In this document: one piece after another, positions 26,284 through 34,367 of the stretch | How positions within the stretch are numbered: position 1 is the stretch's first letter | How the letters are laid out: the number at the start of each line of letters is the position of its first letter | Assembly: GCA_963654355.1 (NCBI GenBank) | Contig: CAVKBM010000012.1 | Coordinates: forward strand, 1 to 45,576 | Length of the DNA: 45,576 nt | Source: UBA1181 sp963654355 | Lineage (GTDB): Bacteria > Bacteroidota > Bacteroidia > Bacteroidales > Paludibacteraceae | Direction of reading: 5' to 3' | Program-made: the position numbers and the translations under genes | The notes under the pieces: model-generated | The model's database searches: none | What the model was told of the DNA's origin: nothing | What the model saw: the letters and a program-made list of their open reading frames with translations, nothing else

Positions 26284-26300
26284 GTTGTTCTGACAACAAC
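26284..26300. promoter_or_regulatory. Putative MarR operator 1
   Basis: GTTGTT-ctgac-AACAAC, a perfect 6+6 palindrome filling the spacer directly upstream of the -7 box. Binding here would block RNA polymerase. Confidence 0.65.
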
Positions 26301-26308
26301 GAAATAAT

Positions 26309-26348
26309 GTTGTTGTGCTAATTATTATGTTGTTATGTTAATTATTCT
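26309..26348. repeat. Two 20-base tandem repeats in the marR promoter
   Basis: Unit 1 (26309-26328) and unit 2 (26329-26348) match at 17 of 20 positions; both start GTTGTT and contain TAATTATT. They lie between the two palindromic sites and may add regulator half-sites. Confidence 0.7.
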
Positions 26349-26352
26349 TAAA

Positions 26353-26370
26353 TTGTTGTTTCAACAACAA
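26353..26370. promoter_or_regulatory. Putative MarR operator 2
   Basis: TTGTTGTT-tc-AACAACAA, a perfect 8+8 palindrome with a 2-base centre, ~70 bases upstream of the -7 box. It shares the GTTGTT/AACAAC core of site 1 but with a 2-base instead of a 5-base centre. Confidence 0.6.
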
Positions 26371-26401
26371 CAATGTCGTCTGCAAAATGTGGGAAATAAA
26401 A

Positions 26402-26441
26402 AAGAAAGGGGACTGAGCAACACTACTCAGTCCCCTTTCTT
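26402..26441 (-). terminator. Terminator after the two-domain lipoprotein gene
   Basis: Perfect 16-base arms (26402-26417 and 26426-26441, core GGGGACTGAG / CTCAGTCCCC) with an 8-base loop. On the minus strand it is followed by a run of T. It lies 53 bases past the stop at 26494. Confidence 0.85.
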
Positions 26442-26493
26442 ATACTTATAATGGAGAATAGTCCTCTTTTGTGAGGAACTTCCCTTACGTTTC

Positions 26494-27615
26494 TTATTCG
26501 TTCTTCAAATCATACTCAAAAGAAGCGTTGATTGGAAGAGTTGTTACGCCTGTAACATCAACTGCAATTTCTAATTTCACAGTAAGATGTTTATTGTCTA
26601 CAATGTATGTGAGCGAGTTCAGTGTGGCTGAACTAACCATTGTGGCCATTGCTCCGAAATTGCTGGCAACCAATGATTTTACGTCTGTTCCTTTTGTGTA
26701 AGTTTCAGTTCCGTTGGCGGTAGTGAGTGTGAATGAGAGGGCATTGTCTTCTGTGTGGAATGTTCCCTTCTTGTCTCCTGCAACGACAGTGCTATCTGCG
26801 TTGAAAGTGACTGTCTCTCCCAAAACGTTGACAACTTCTCCGATATTAACGTCTGTCACACCGAATTGGCTAAGGAAAGACGAAGCTTCAGTGCCGTTGA
26901 TGTTTGCTGCTGTCTTGCTTTCGTCCATAATCCAAGACCCGATGATGGTGTTGTCGTCAGAGTCTGCTTGTAAGTTATAGACAAATTTTGCGATGATAGG
27001 CAAAATTAATTTCGAACTTTCGTCGCTTGCGCTTGCAGCGGTACTCTTCAGAGATGTGAGTGCGTCAATGTCTGCACTAACTGTTGCGTAAACTAAGATT
27101 GTCAATACATTGTTCTCTGCAGTGTATGAGAATGTGTTCAAAGTTGCGCTCACTACGTTAGCCAGGCTTGGATTCTTGGCCGCAATGAGTGTCGAGAGGT
27201 CGGCCCCTCCTTTAATAGTGAAATTGTTAGTTTCCGAGATTGGAAAAGTAACAGTCAGGTTTTCTACATCTGTTGTGTAGCTGCCTTTTTGCGTCGCAGT
27301 ATTCACTTTCAAATCTTCGGTGAAAGTTACAATGTCGCCTAAAAGATTCACTATGCTATTGACATTCACATATTTAGAGTAATCTCCCAAGGCATCAATA
27401 GAGGTCGCCCCTTTGATGGTGGTGGAAGACTTTGCTTCGTCAAGTATCCATGTTCCGACAATGTTTCCTCCTTTCATTTGCTCTACTTGCTGTGTGTCTC
27501 CTTTGTCATTGGAATTCTTTCCATTGTTGTCATCATCGTCTTTGTCGCAAGATGTGAAGACGGACATGCCAGCACCTAATAAAAGTGCTAAGGCATAAAA
27601 TTTAATGTTTTTCAT
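26494..27615 (-). CDS. Lipoprotein with duplicated lipocalin-like domain
   Basis: 373 residues. The signal peptide ends in SVFTSC (lipobox) followed by an Asp/Asn-rich linker (DKDDDDNNGKNSNDKGD). Two homologous domains follow: the first opens GNIVGTWILDEAKSSTTIKG, the second TIIGSWIMDESKTAANING. Both repeat NLLGDIVTF / NVLGETVTF, a KGS/KGT-(Y/F) strand, and SATLNTFSY / SATLNSLTY. The GxW start and beta-rich pattern resemble lipocalin-like lipoproteins of Bacteroidales. A ligand-binding role at the cell surface or periplasm is inference. It follows the lipoprotein at 27649 by 33 bases. Confidence 0.8.
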   Translation of the reverse strand: MKNIKFYALALLLGAGMSVFTSCDKDDDDNNGKNSNDKGDTQQVEQMKGGNIVGTWILDEAKSSTTIKGATSIDALGDYSKYVNVNSIVNLLGDIVTFTEDLKVNTATQKGSYTTDVENLTVTFPISETNNFTIKGGADLSTLIAAKNPSLANVVSATLNTFSYTAENNVLTILVYATVSADIDALTSLKSTAASASDESSKLILPIIAKFVYNLQADSDDNTIIGSWIMDESKTAANINGTEASSFLSQFGVTDVNIGEVVNVLGETVTFNADSTVVAGDKKGTFHTEDNALSFTLTTANGTETYTKGTDVKSLVASNFGAMATMVSSATLNSLTYIVDNKHLTVKLEIAVDVTGVTTLPINASFEYDLKNE

Positions 27616-27648
27616 ACTATATCCTGTTTTAGTGAATAAATCGGTTCG

Positions 27649-28227
27649 TTATTTCTTAGGACCTTCACAGTAGAGCGAGAGTGTTGGCGTGTAAATATCC
27701 ACTTGGAAACGAAGCTTCCCTTTTTTCGTAACATAACCGCTGACATCAACATCTGTGGAAATCTCTCCTCCTGCCAAGTCTACATGCACTTTTTTCAACT
27801 CAAAGGTGTACATGTCATTGCTTGAGTCATATTTCGATGGTATTTTGTCGAATATCAGATCTCCCAACTCAATTCCTGTTACCGTCGCATTATAGAGGGC
27901 TAATTTAAATGTTTTATCTGAATTTCCAACAACAGTTACGTCAACAGTGTCACCTTCGCTTTCTTCTGTTACTTCTTCATCGGCAGTCAAAAATCCTCTG
28001 TAGGTCCCTGAGAGAGTGGTGAAGTCGAATGCGTCATCTTCTTTTGTGTCGTCGCTATCGTCATCTTCTTCGTTGTCCTCCTCTTCTTGTTTCTCACCAT
28101 TACGGCGGTTGTCTCCTTTATTGTAGACTTCAAGGCTATCGCCATAGCTATCGTCTTCAATACATGAAGGAAGGTAGGCTAAGGAGCAAAGCATCCCTAA
28201 TAAAATGTATAAAAATCTTTTGTTCAT
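27649..28227 (-). CDS. Lipoprotein with acidic linker and beta-rich domain
   Basis: 192 residues from the ATG at 28227. A longer frame to 28491 exists, but it overlaps the DJ-1 gene and lacks a signal peptide at its start. The chosen start gives a signal ending in LAYLPSC (lipobox). An extreme acidic linker (EKQEEEDNEEDDDSDDTKED) separates the anchor from a ~120-residue beta-rich domain (LSGTYRGFL, VDVTVVGNS, GYVTKKGKLRFQVDIY). The domain resembles calycin-like lipoproteins, without certain identification. It lies between DJ-1 (17-base gap) and the two-domain lipoprotein (33-base gap). Confidence 0.78.
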   Translation of the reverse strand: MNKRFLYILLGMLCSLAYLPSCIEDDSYGDSLEVYNKGDNRRNGEKQEEEDNEEDDDSDDTKEDDAFDFTTLSGTYRGFLTADEEVTEESEGDTVDVTVVGNSDKTFKLALYNATVTGIELGDLIFDKIPSKYDSSNDMYTFELKKVHVDLAGGEISTDVDVSGYVTKKGKLRFQVDIYTPTLSLYCEGPKK

Positions 28228-28244
28228 TCTTTTAAATTTAAAGA

Positions 28245-28793
28245 TTATTTGTTGTAGACGATGGCATCGGCTAATTCGTCTGCAAATCTTTTCCCTTTGA
28301 GAACTTCCACCAATTTCAATGCGAATTTCATCGCAGCTCCTGCTCCTCTTGCTGTGATAAATTGGTTGGAAACAACAACAGGCTCTTTCAATACGGTTGC
28401 TCCAATCAACTGGTCTTCGAACCCAGGGTAGCAAACTGCTTTTTCTCCATTGAGAAGTCCGAGGTTCCCGAATACGGATGGTGCGGCGCATATCGCGGCC
28501 AACTTGATTTTCTTATCTTCGGCAGAGTCTTGTAGAAGCTCGCAGAGTCCTGCGTGGGCATCCAAATTCTTTGTCCCTGGCATTCCTCCTGGAAGGAGCA
28601 ACATCTCTGCATCGTCAAAGTTGGCTTCGTCAAACATAATGTCTGCCTTTAACGGAATCCCGTGTGAGCCTGTAACGGTGAGTTCATCGTTGACGGAGAC
28701 TAATTTCACTTCCAAGCCTGCTCGTCGTAGCATGTCAACGGGGACTATGGCTTCTGTTTCTTCAAATCCGTTTGCAAAAAATACGTAAATCAT
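28245..28793 (-). CDS. DJ-1/PfpI family protein
   Basis: 182 residues with the class I glutamine amidotransferase-like fold of the DJ-1/ThiJ/YajL group. The nucleophile-elbow Cys is C102 in AAICAAPSVFG, the conserved Glu is in ANGFEETEA near the N-terminus, and LLLPGGMPG and QFITARGAGAAMKFAL are family hallmarks. Activities reported for the family include glyoxalase III, deglycase-like and chaperone functions; none can be chosen from sequence. It lies 52 bases after tonB on the same strand. Confidence 0.9.
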   Translation of the reverse strand: MIYVFFANGFEETEAIVPVDMLRRAGLEVKLVSVNDELTVTGSHGIPLKADIMFDEANFDDAEMLLLPGGMPGTKNLDAHAGLCELLQDSAEDKKIKLAAICAAPSVFGNLGLLNGEKAVCYPGFEDQLIGATVLKEPVVVSNQFITARGAGAAMKFALKLVEVLKGKRFADELADAIVYNK

Positions 28794-28845
28794 ATCTTTT
28801 TATAGTTTTTATCTGTTGGTATAATTGTTTTTTATTGTTTCAAAG

Positions 28846-29757
28846 TCATTTGAGAATCAGGTCGTAGGTGATGATTCCTGTTTGTAACTTATTCTCTTTG
28901 ATGGTGTTGAATTTTGTTTTTTTCGCTGCTGCCACCGCTGCGTTGATCACCGCTGCATTGTCGACGGTCGTGCCTCTGGCTTGCATTTGTGCATTTGTCA
29001 CATTGCCATTCATATCTACTGTGATGGCAATGACAATTTTCCCTTCTACTTGCTCTGAGTAGGTCGGTACGCCAATCTTTCCTACTGGGCTTCGTCCTGC
29101 GAGAGAGAATGAGTTGTTGTTTCCTGTGTTAGAGGATCCTTGGGTGCTGTTGGAGTCTTTATTGCCAAATGGGTTGCCATTCATGCCTGAAGAATTCCCC
29201 CCCTTCCCCTTTGAGTTGGCATCTGTGCCGTTTCCTCCTCCTCCCAACATTTTGGTGCGTGAGGCTATGGCGGCTGAAATGCTATCTTGGCGACGTTGTT
29301 GCTCTTCTTTTTGTCTTTTTTCTTCTGCCAATCGTTTTCGCTCGGCTTCTTGCTCTTCTTGCTCTTTCCTTTTCTTCTCTGCTAACTCTTTTTCTTTCTG
29401 AATCTCTTCGTCCGTCTTTTTCGACTTCATTTCTACCGATTCTTCCAAGTCTTGCGTTTGGTAGGCATCTTCGCTTGGTTGGGGCTTTGGCTCTGCCGTG
29501 GCAATGTCTGACAACTCCTGCGCTATTTCAGAGGCAGGGGTCGGCTCGTAAAGATCTTCTCCTCCCATCATCTCCATGCCCATCATCACTTCAAGGCCTT
29601 CTTCCGTTTGGGGAACATCTCTTCGGAGATAGGTGTTGAGTAGAATAAGCAGAATGGCAAGCGAAATGATTGTTGTGCCTATTGTGGCCACTACTCTCGC
29701 TTGCTGATACTTGTTTAAACTAAGATATTTCTTAAAAAATTTCTTCAGAAAATCCAT
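28846..29757 (-). CDS. tonB: TonB-family energy transducer
   Basis: 303 residues. A cytoplasmic N-terminus is followed by one membrane helix (VVATIGTTIISLAILLILLN). A long highly charged Glu/Lys/Arg-rich stretch (about residues 100-165) is probably a periplasmic coiled coil, then comes an Asn/Gly-rich linker. The C-terminal TonB-like domain contains IVIAITVDMNGNVTNAQM and AAAKKTKFN. Instead of the Pro-rich spacer of enterobacterial TonB, the spacer is charged, resembling TolA. It ends the exbB-exbD-tonB operon (9-base gap to exbD) and could energise the receptors at 14908-20324. A TolA-like role is the alternative. Confidence 0.85.
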   Translation of the reverse strand: MDFLKKFFKKYLSLNKYQQARVVATIGTTIISLAILLILLNTYLRRDVPQTEEGLEVMMGMEMMGGEDLYEPTPASEIAQELSDIATAEPKPQPSEDAYQTQDLEESVEMKSKKTDEEIQKEKELAEKKRKEQEEQEAERKRLAEEKRQKEEQQRRQDSISAAIASRTKMLGGGGNGTDANSKGKGGNSSGMNGNPFGNKDSNSTQGSSNTGNNNSFSLAGRSPVGKIGVPTYSEQVEGKIVIAITVDMNGNVTNAQMQARGTTVDNAAVINAAVAAAKKTKFNTIKENKLQTGIITYDLILK

Positions 29758-29766
29758 CTGCTAAAA

Positions 29767-30180
29767 TCATTTGTCCATCGGACGTGTTGCTATGACCAAC
29801 TTGAACTTGTTCTTGTTGGCTATGTTCAGCACTTTCACTACTTCGCCATAGGGTATCGTTTCGTCGGCATAGAGGGCTACATACATTTCTGGTTCTTCAC
29901 TTTCGATGTGTAGCAAGAACGGTTCTATTTCATCAAACGAAACCTGCCTCTCTGTGTCCGCACCGAATGCCACATAATAGTTCAAGTCCTTGTCGATTGT
30001 TACGCGGGTCAACGGTTTTGCTGAGGTTTGCGTTGAACTTTGAGGCAACATCAGTTTGATGGCATTGGGGTGAACCACCGACGAGGTAAGCATGAAAAAT
30101 ATGAGCAACAGAAAGATGATGTCTGTCATTGACGACATACTGAAAGTTGCTTCTGCTTTGTTTCTTCTCTTCAGCGCCAT
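29767..30180 (-). CDS. exbD: ExbD/TolR family proton-channel subunit
   Basis: 137 residues. One N-terminal transmembrane helix follows the sequence TFSMSSMTDIIFLLLIFFML, whose Asp in MTDII is the conserved proton-carrying residue of ExbD/TolR. A ~90-residue periplasmic domain follows (PLTRVTIDKDLNYYV, IPYGEVVKVLNIA). It lies between exbB (11-base gap) and tonB (9-base gap), forming a compact motor operon. Confidence 0.9.
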   Translation of the reverse strand: MALKRRNKAEATFSMSSMTDIIFLLLIFFMLTSSVVHPNAIKLMLPQSSTQTSAKPLTRVTIDKDLNYYVAFGADTERQVSFDEIEPFLLHIESEEPEMYVALYADETIPYGEVVKVLNIANKNKFKLVIATRPMDK

Positions 30181-30191
30181 ATCTGCAATTT

Positions 30192-30851
30192 TTAGTTGGC
30201 TGGTTCATTGAGAATGTCCATAAACTCAACGGTGCGTGCTTCCATATTGTTCACTACTTCATCTACCTTCGAGGTCAAGTAGTTGTAGGCAAAGAATGCG
30301 ATGATTCCGACGATCAGTCCAGCAACAGTGGTTACCATCGCCACATAGATTCCGTCTGCCAACGTGGTGACATCGACGTTGTTCCCCGCATTCGCCATGT
30401 TGAAGAAAGCCTCTATCATTCCAGCTACCGTCCCGAGGAATCCGATCATTGGTCCGCCTCCTGCTGTCGTGGCAAGTAGCGACAATCCTCGCTCTAACTT
30501 TCCGACCTCGATATTTCCCACGTTTTCAATGGAAACCATGATGTCGTTCATCGGGCGTCCTAAACGGGTGATGCCCTTTTCTATCATGCGAGAGTAGGGG
30601 GTGTCGGTGTTCTTACAGAGCGTGAGGGCCGCATCTATCTTTCCCTCGTTGATGTAGTCTTTGATCTTATCCATAAACGTGGGGTCTTTGACTGCGGCCT
30701 TGCGGATAACAAGCAATCGCTCAATGAAAATGTAAATCGCTAAAATAAGGAGCAACGCAAGTGGAATCATGATCCATCCTCCCTTGACAGCCATCTCGAA
30801 TAGGTTGAGGCTTGCCTCTTCTGTTGCAGTCTCTGCTTGTAGTAATATCAT
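30192..30851 (-). CDS. exbB: MotA/TolQ/ExbB proton-channel protein
   Basis: 219 residues with three transmembrane helices. Visible hallmarks are GGWIMIPLALLLILAIYIFI in helix 1, then LSLLATTAGGGPMIGFLGTV and MVTTVAGLIVGIIAFFAYN in the conserved C-terminal pair. It uses the proton gradient, with ExbD, to energise TonB. First gene of the motor operon; ribBA lies 58 bases upstream on the same strand. Confidence 0.92.
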   Translation of the reverse strand: MILLQAETATEEASLNLFEMAVKGGWIMIPLALLLILAIYIFIERLLVIRKAAVKDPTFMDKIKDYINEGKIDAALTLCKNTDTPYSRMIEKGITRLGRPMNDIMVSIENVGNIEVGKLERGLSLLATTAGGGPMIGFLGTVAGMIEAFFNMANAGNNVDVTTLADGIYVAMVTTVAGLIVGIIAFFAYNYLTSKVDEVVNNMEARTVEFMDILNEPAN

Positions 30852-30909
30852 ATCTGTATTGATTAATTTTGCTCGCTAAATATAGTCAAATAAACACAGT
30901 TGGATAAAT

Positions 30910-32130
30910 TTATTTTTCGCTGATATGGATGTCGTGTCCCATACGTTCCTTCTTCGTTAGGATATAACGGAGATTGTACTTGTTGGGTTTAATCTCTATT
31001 GGAACATTTTCGACGATTTCCAATCCGTAACTCTCTAATCCAATCCTTTTGGTTGGGTTGTTTGTCATCAGCCTCATTTTTGACACGCCCAGTTCGCGAA
31101 GAATTTGTGCGCCTACGCCGTAGTCTCTCTCGTCGGCTTGAAATCCTAAGTGGATGTTGGCATCAACTGTGTCCAATCCGTCTTCTTCCTGCAGTTTATA
31201 CGCTTTGATTTTGTTCATCAAGCCAATGCCTCGACCTTCCTGGTTCATATAGATAACCACTCCCTTCCCTTCTTCCTCAATTCTTCGAAGGGCTTCAGCC
31301 AACTGCTCGCCACACTCGCAGCGAAGCGATCCGAAAATGTCGCCTGTTGCACAAGACGAATGTACGCGTACGAGGATGGGTTCTTCCCTTTTCCATTCTC
31401 CTTTGGTGAGGGCCACATGCTCTAATCCGTTCGATTTTTGGCGAAATGGGGTCAACATGAAGTCTCCGTACTTGGTCGGAAGATGTACTGTTTCTCCGCG
31501 TTCAACTAATGATTCTTGTTGTAGTCTGTACGAAATGAGGTCTCGAATTGTGATAATCTTGATACCATATTTTTTTGATCTTTCAATGAGCTGTGGCATG
31601 CGTGCCATCGTTCCGTCCTCATTCATGATCTCGATGAGTGCCGCTGCTGGGTGAAGCCCCGCCAGACGTGCTAAATCAATGGCAGCCTCCGTGTGCCCCG
31701 CTCTTCTTAAGACGCCTTTGTCTTGTGCGTACAATGGATTGATATGTCCAGGACGACCGAATGTCTCTGGTGTTGATTGAGGATCAGCAAGAGCTTTAAT
31801 CGTGGCAGCTCGGTCATGTGTGGAAACACCCGTCGTGCAACCATCCAACTTGTCTACGGTTACGGTGAATGGTGTGCCTAACATTGAGGTGTTGTTTATC
31901 ACCTGTTTGTCCAACTTCAACTCTTCACAACGCGACAGGGTAATAGGGGCGCAAAGTACACCTCGGCCCTCTTTCAACATAAAGTTGATTTTTTCTTCGT
32001 TGATGAGTTCTGCTGCCGTGATGAAGTCCCCTTCGTTTTCTCTGTCCTCATCGTCTACAACGATTAAAAATTTTCCTTGCTTGAAGTCTTCTATGGCCTC
32101 CTCGATGGTATTTAACTTGTAGTCTGACAT
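30910..32130 (-). CDS. ribBA: Bifunctional DHBP synthase / GTP cyclohydrolase II
   Basis: 406 residues catalysing the two entry steps of riboflavin synthesis. Residues 1-~205 are the 3,4-dihydroxy-2-butanone 4-phosphate synthase domain: DDEDRENEGDF at 26-36, TGVSTHDRA around 100, and RPGH at 126-129. Residues ~210-400 are the GTP cyclohydrolase II domain with zinc ligands C260, C271 and C273 (HSSCATGDIFGSLRCECG) and the RDYGVGAQIL segment. Both active sites look intact. No FMN riboswitch can be fitted into the 68-base gap to the upstream permease gene. Confidence 0.95.
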   Translation of the reverse strand: MSDYKLNTIEEAIEDFKQGKFLIVVDDEDRENEGDFITAAELINEEKINFMLKEGRGVLCAPITLSRCEELKLDKQVINNTSMLGTPFTVTVDKLDGCTTGVSTHDRAATIKALADPQSTPETFGRPGHINPLYAQDKGVLRRAGHTEAAIDLARLAGLHPAAALIEIMNEDGTMARMPQLIERSKKYGIKIITIRDLISYRLQQESLVERGETVHLPTKYGDFMLTPFRQKSNGLEHVALTKGEWKREEPILVRVHSSCATGDIFGSLRCECGEQLAEALRRIEEEGKGVVIYMNQEGRGIGLMNKIKAYKLQEEDGLDTVDANIHLGFQADERDYGVGAQILRELGVSKMRLMTNNPTKRIGLESYGLEIVENVPIEIKPNKYNLRYILTKKERMGHDIHISEK

Positions 32131-32198
32131 CGCTTTATCTTATTCTGGTTTTGTTTATTATGCCTATTAAGGCTTGTTGTAACTTTTCTTATTTATCA

Positions 32199-33767
32199 CT
32201 ACGAATTTTCCTCGCTTTTATTGTCCGCATCGTTGTGGACTTCTATGGGCTGCGTTTTGTAGAGTATCTTCTGCAATTTTGTCCGCAGTAGAAATATGAA
32301 CGATTTAAATTGGTTCCAAAGTACTTTAGGCGATTTGAGCTCAATTGTACGGTCTGTCGCCGCCATATAGGTGAGAAAGACTCCCAAAGGGAATAGAACG
32401 AAAGAGCTTAGCCAAATTCCCTGCCATACATACCAAATTCCTTCTCGTGCCATTTTATATCCCGTGTTGTCGATGATATAATAGATGATGAACAATATTA
32501 CAGACACCACAACGGGCAATCCCAAGCCTCCTTTTCGGATGATTGCTCCCAAAGGTGCTCCAATCAGGAAGAAAAGAACACATGCAAATGATAGCGTGAA
32601 TTTGCGGTGCCTTTCAATGTCGAATCTGTGAATCCTTCTTGTGTCTCCCTCTTTTTGTCCGTGGATGAACGGCAAATCCATCCTCATACGGTCAGACGAC
32701 TTTATTGCACGGTCTAAAATGTTCACCTGCACGGAGAGTGGATATTGCGAGAGCAGCTCTTTCAGAGTATAGCCTACTGGCACTGCTGTTGCACTGTCGT
32801 TGGTTGCCTTTACTTTCGCCTTTAAACTATCTTTTTTGCTGTTCTCAATCGTATTCATGCCTGTTGACCCTCGTTCAAAGAAATGTCGTTGGTAGAGTCC
32901 GTATTCTTTTTGGCTGATGCTGTCGGAATGTTGTTGCATGGAGTCAATAAAAACGGTCAACTCGTTTAGGTTCTTTCCCATGTAGCGGTTAGACAAGACT
33001 GATTCGTCCATCTTGTTGAAGTTGGCATCAAACTCAATCAACACCTCTTTGTAACTAAATGTTTCACGTCTGTACGGCACATTTCGTGTTGCTCCCCCTT
33101 GCTTTTTGAGATTCTCGAACGACTCTCCGTTGTAAAGCTCCAAAATAAGACTTTGTTTGTCGCTTGCTACCTTGAGGCGTGCCGAGTCTGCTGCCATCAC
33201 CACTGAGTTGTCAAATCCTTTAGAAAAATCATATATCATCATGTTTTTCAACAACTTAGTCTTCCGATCTTTCTCTTTTACAAAGATATGGTAGCCGTCA
33301 ATTCCGTTGTAGAATGAACCTTCGGGAATCTCCACTTCAGGTGATTTTTGCCTCATGGAATAGAGCAATGTCCACAATTTGGTCTGTATGACTGGCATCG
33401 CCATATTGGAATAGAAAAATGCGCCGACACTGATGATTGACAAAAAAACGATATAGGGTCGCATGATTCGAAACAGCGAAATTCCAGCAGCTTTCATTGC
33501 TAACAGCTCTAAATTCTCACCCATGTTCCCAAACGTGATGAGCGAGGAGAGTAAAATCGCTAATGGAAGTGCCATAGAAAAAAGAGACAGTGCCGCATAA
33601 AAGAAGAATTCTAATAAGACGCTGACTTCCAATCCTTTACCGACCATTTCGTCTACATATTTCCACAAAAATTGCATCAGAACGACAAACAAACAGACAA
33701 GGAACGTGGCAAAGAAAGTTCCAAGGTAACTCTTGATGAGGTAAGAATATAATCGCTTGATATGCAT
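32199..33767 (-). CDS. LptF/LptG-type (YjgP/YjgQ) permease
   Basis: 522 residues from the ATG at 33767, giving the usual family start MHIKRLYSYLIKSYLGTF. The frame reaches a TTG at 33791, which is not preferred. Three N-terminal helices are followed by a large periplasmic beta domain and three C-terminal helices (LSFACVLFFLIGAPLGAIIR, VVSVILFIIYYI, WLSSFVLFPLGVFL). It is a transmembrane subunit of the LptB2FG extractor that moves lipopolysaccharide from the inner membrane. LptF and LptG are hard to tell apart here, so no symbol is given. LptB is elsewhere. Confidence 0.88.
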   Translation of the reverse strand: MHIKRLYSYLIKSYLGTFFATFLVCLFVVLMQFLWKYVDEMVGKGLEVSVLLEFFFYAALSLFSMALPLAILLSSLITFGNMGENLELLAMKAAGISLFRIMRPYIVFLSIISVGAFFYSNMAMPVIQTKLWTLLYSMRQKSPEVEIPEGSFYNGIDGYHIFVKEKDRKTKLLKNMMIYDFSKGFDNSVVMAADSARLKVASDKQSLILELYNGESFENLKKQGGATRNVPYRRETFSYKEVLIEFDANFNKMDESVLSNRYMGKNLNELTVFIDSMQQHSDSISQKEYGLYQRHFFERGSTGMNTIENSKKDSLKAKVKATNDSATAVPVGYTLKELLSQYPLSVQVNILDRAIKSSDRMRMDLPFIHGQKEGDTRRIHRFDIERHRKFTLSFACVLFFLIGAPLGAIIRKGGLGLPVVVSVILFIIYYIIDNTGYKMAREGIWYVWQGIWLSSFVLFPLGVFLTYMAATDRTIELKSPKVLWNQFKSFIFLLRTKLQKILYKTQPIEVHNDADNKSEENS

Positions 33768-33823
33768 TTCTTTTGGAAAATGGTAAGGCAAAAAATACTT
33801 GGCTACAAATTTAACTCTTTTTA

Positions 33824-34207
33824 TTAAATTCCGAACGATTTACGCATTGTTTCAATCTTTATATTCCACCAGTCAGTTAATCCTGCCATGTCTTCGCTAG
33901 ATTCGCTATAGTCTGTGACGCGTAGTACAACAGATTGTGAAATTTCAGAAATTGAAAACTGAATGTCAAAATAATAGTTTGTTCCCTCGTCTTCTTCCCA
34001 TCTGAATCGAACACTTTTCTTATTACATTGGCCTATTAACTTGGCTTTCCCTATCGAGTCGCCCCAATGAAAAGTGTATTCGCCGTCGCTACATTCCACA
34101 TAGTCTGCAAACCATCTTGATAGACCTTCCGTGGTGCTGATGATTTTCCAAAATGCGGACATTGAAATCGTCCCCAAAACGTATTCTATTTGAAAAATGT
34201 CTTTCAT
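33824..34207 (-). CDS. START-like (SRPBCC fold) domain protein
   Basis: 127 residues. The pattern FQIEYVLGTISMSAFWKIIS..GLSRWFADYV and the following beta strands resemble AHSA1/START-like proteins conserved across Bacteroidota. The C-terminal helix (LTDWWNIKIETMRKSFG) closes the hydrophobic pocket. The ligand and function are unknown. It begins at ATG 34207 and precedes the LptF/G gene by 56 bases. Confidence 0.82.
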   Translation of the reverse strand: MKDIFQIEYVLGTISMSAFWKIISTTEGLSRWFADYVECSDGEYTFHWGDSIGKAKLIGQCNKKSVRFRWEEDEGTNYYFDIQFSISEISQSVVLRVTDYSESSEDMAGLTDWWNIKIETMRKSFGI

Positions 34208-34342
34208 AACGATCTAATATTTAAATTCTTAAAAAATCTCACCTATAAAATCCGATGTCGCAATTTAGATAATTAAATTTGAAAAACCAAAATGGCTTGC
34301 ATTTATCTCTTCTTCATTTGACCTCATTCATCGTTAAAAGCG

Positions 34343-34350
34343 TATTTTTG
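34343..34350 (+). promoter_or_regulatory. -7 box of the glycosyltransferase gene
   Basis: TATTTTTG, 17 bases before the ATG at 34368. A TTTG at 34317-34320 lies 22 bases upstream and may be the -33 element. Confidence 0.6.
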
Positions 34351-34367
34351 TACAAAAGATTCGATTT

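Noticed and set aside
26281..26370. Short CRISPR-like array (repeated GTTGTT units)
   Set aside because: Units are short, partly palindromic, without unique spacers, and sit over a MarR promoter; an operator array explains them better.
28228..28491. 88-residue N-terminal extension of the acidic-linker lipoprotein
   Set aside because: It overlaps the DJ-1 gene in another frame, and the internal ATG at 28227 gives a proper lipoprotein signal.
32131..32198. FMN riboswitch before ribBA
   Set aside because: The 68-base gap is too short and shows no conserved RFN element.
33768..33791. Eight-codon extension of the LptF/G permease to a TTG
   Set aside because: The family starts with M-x-I-x-x-L; the ATG at 33767 gives exactly this.
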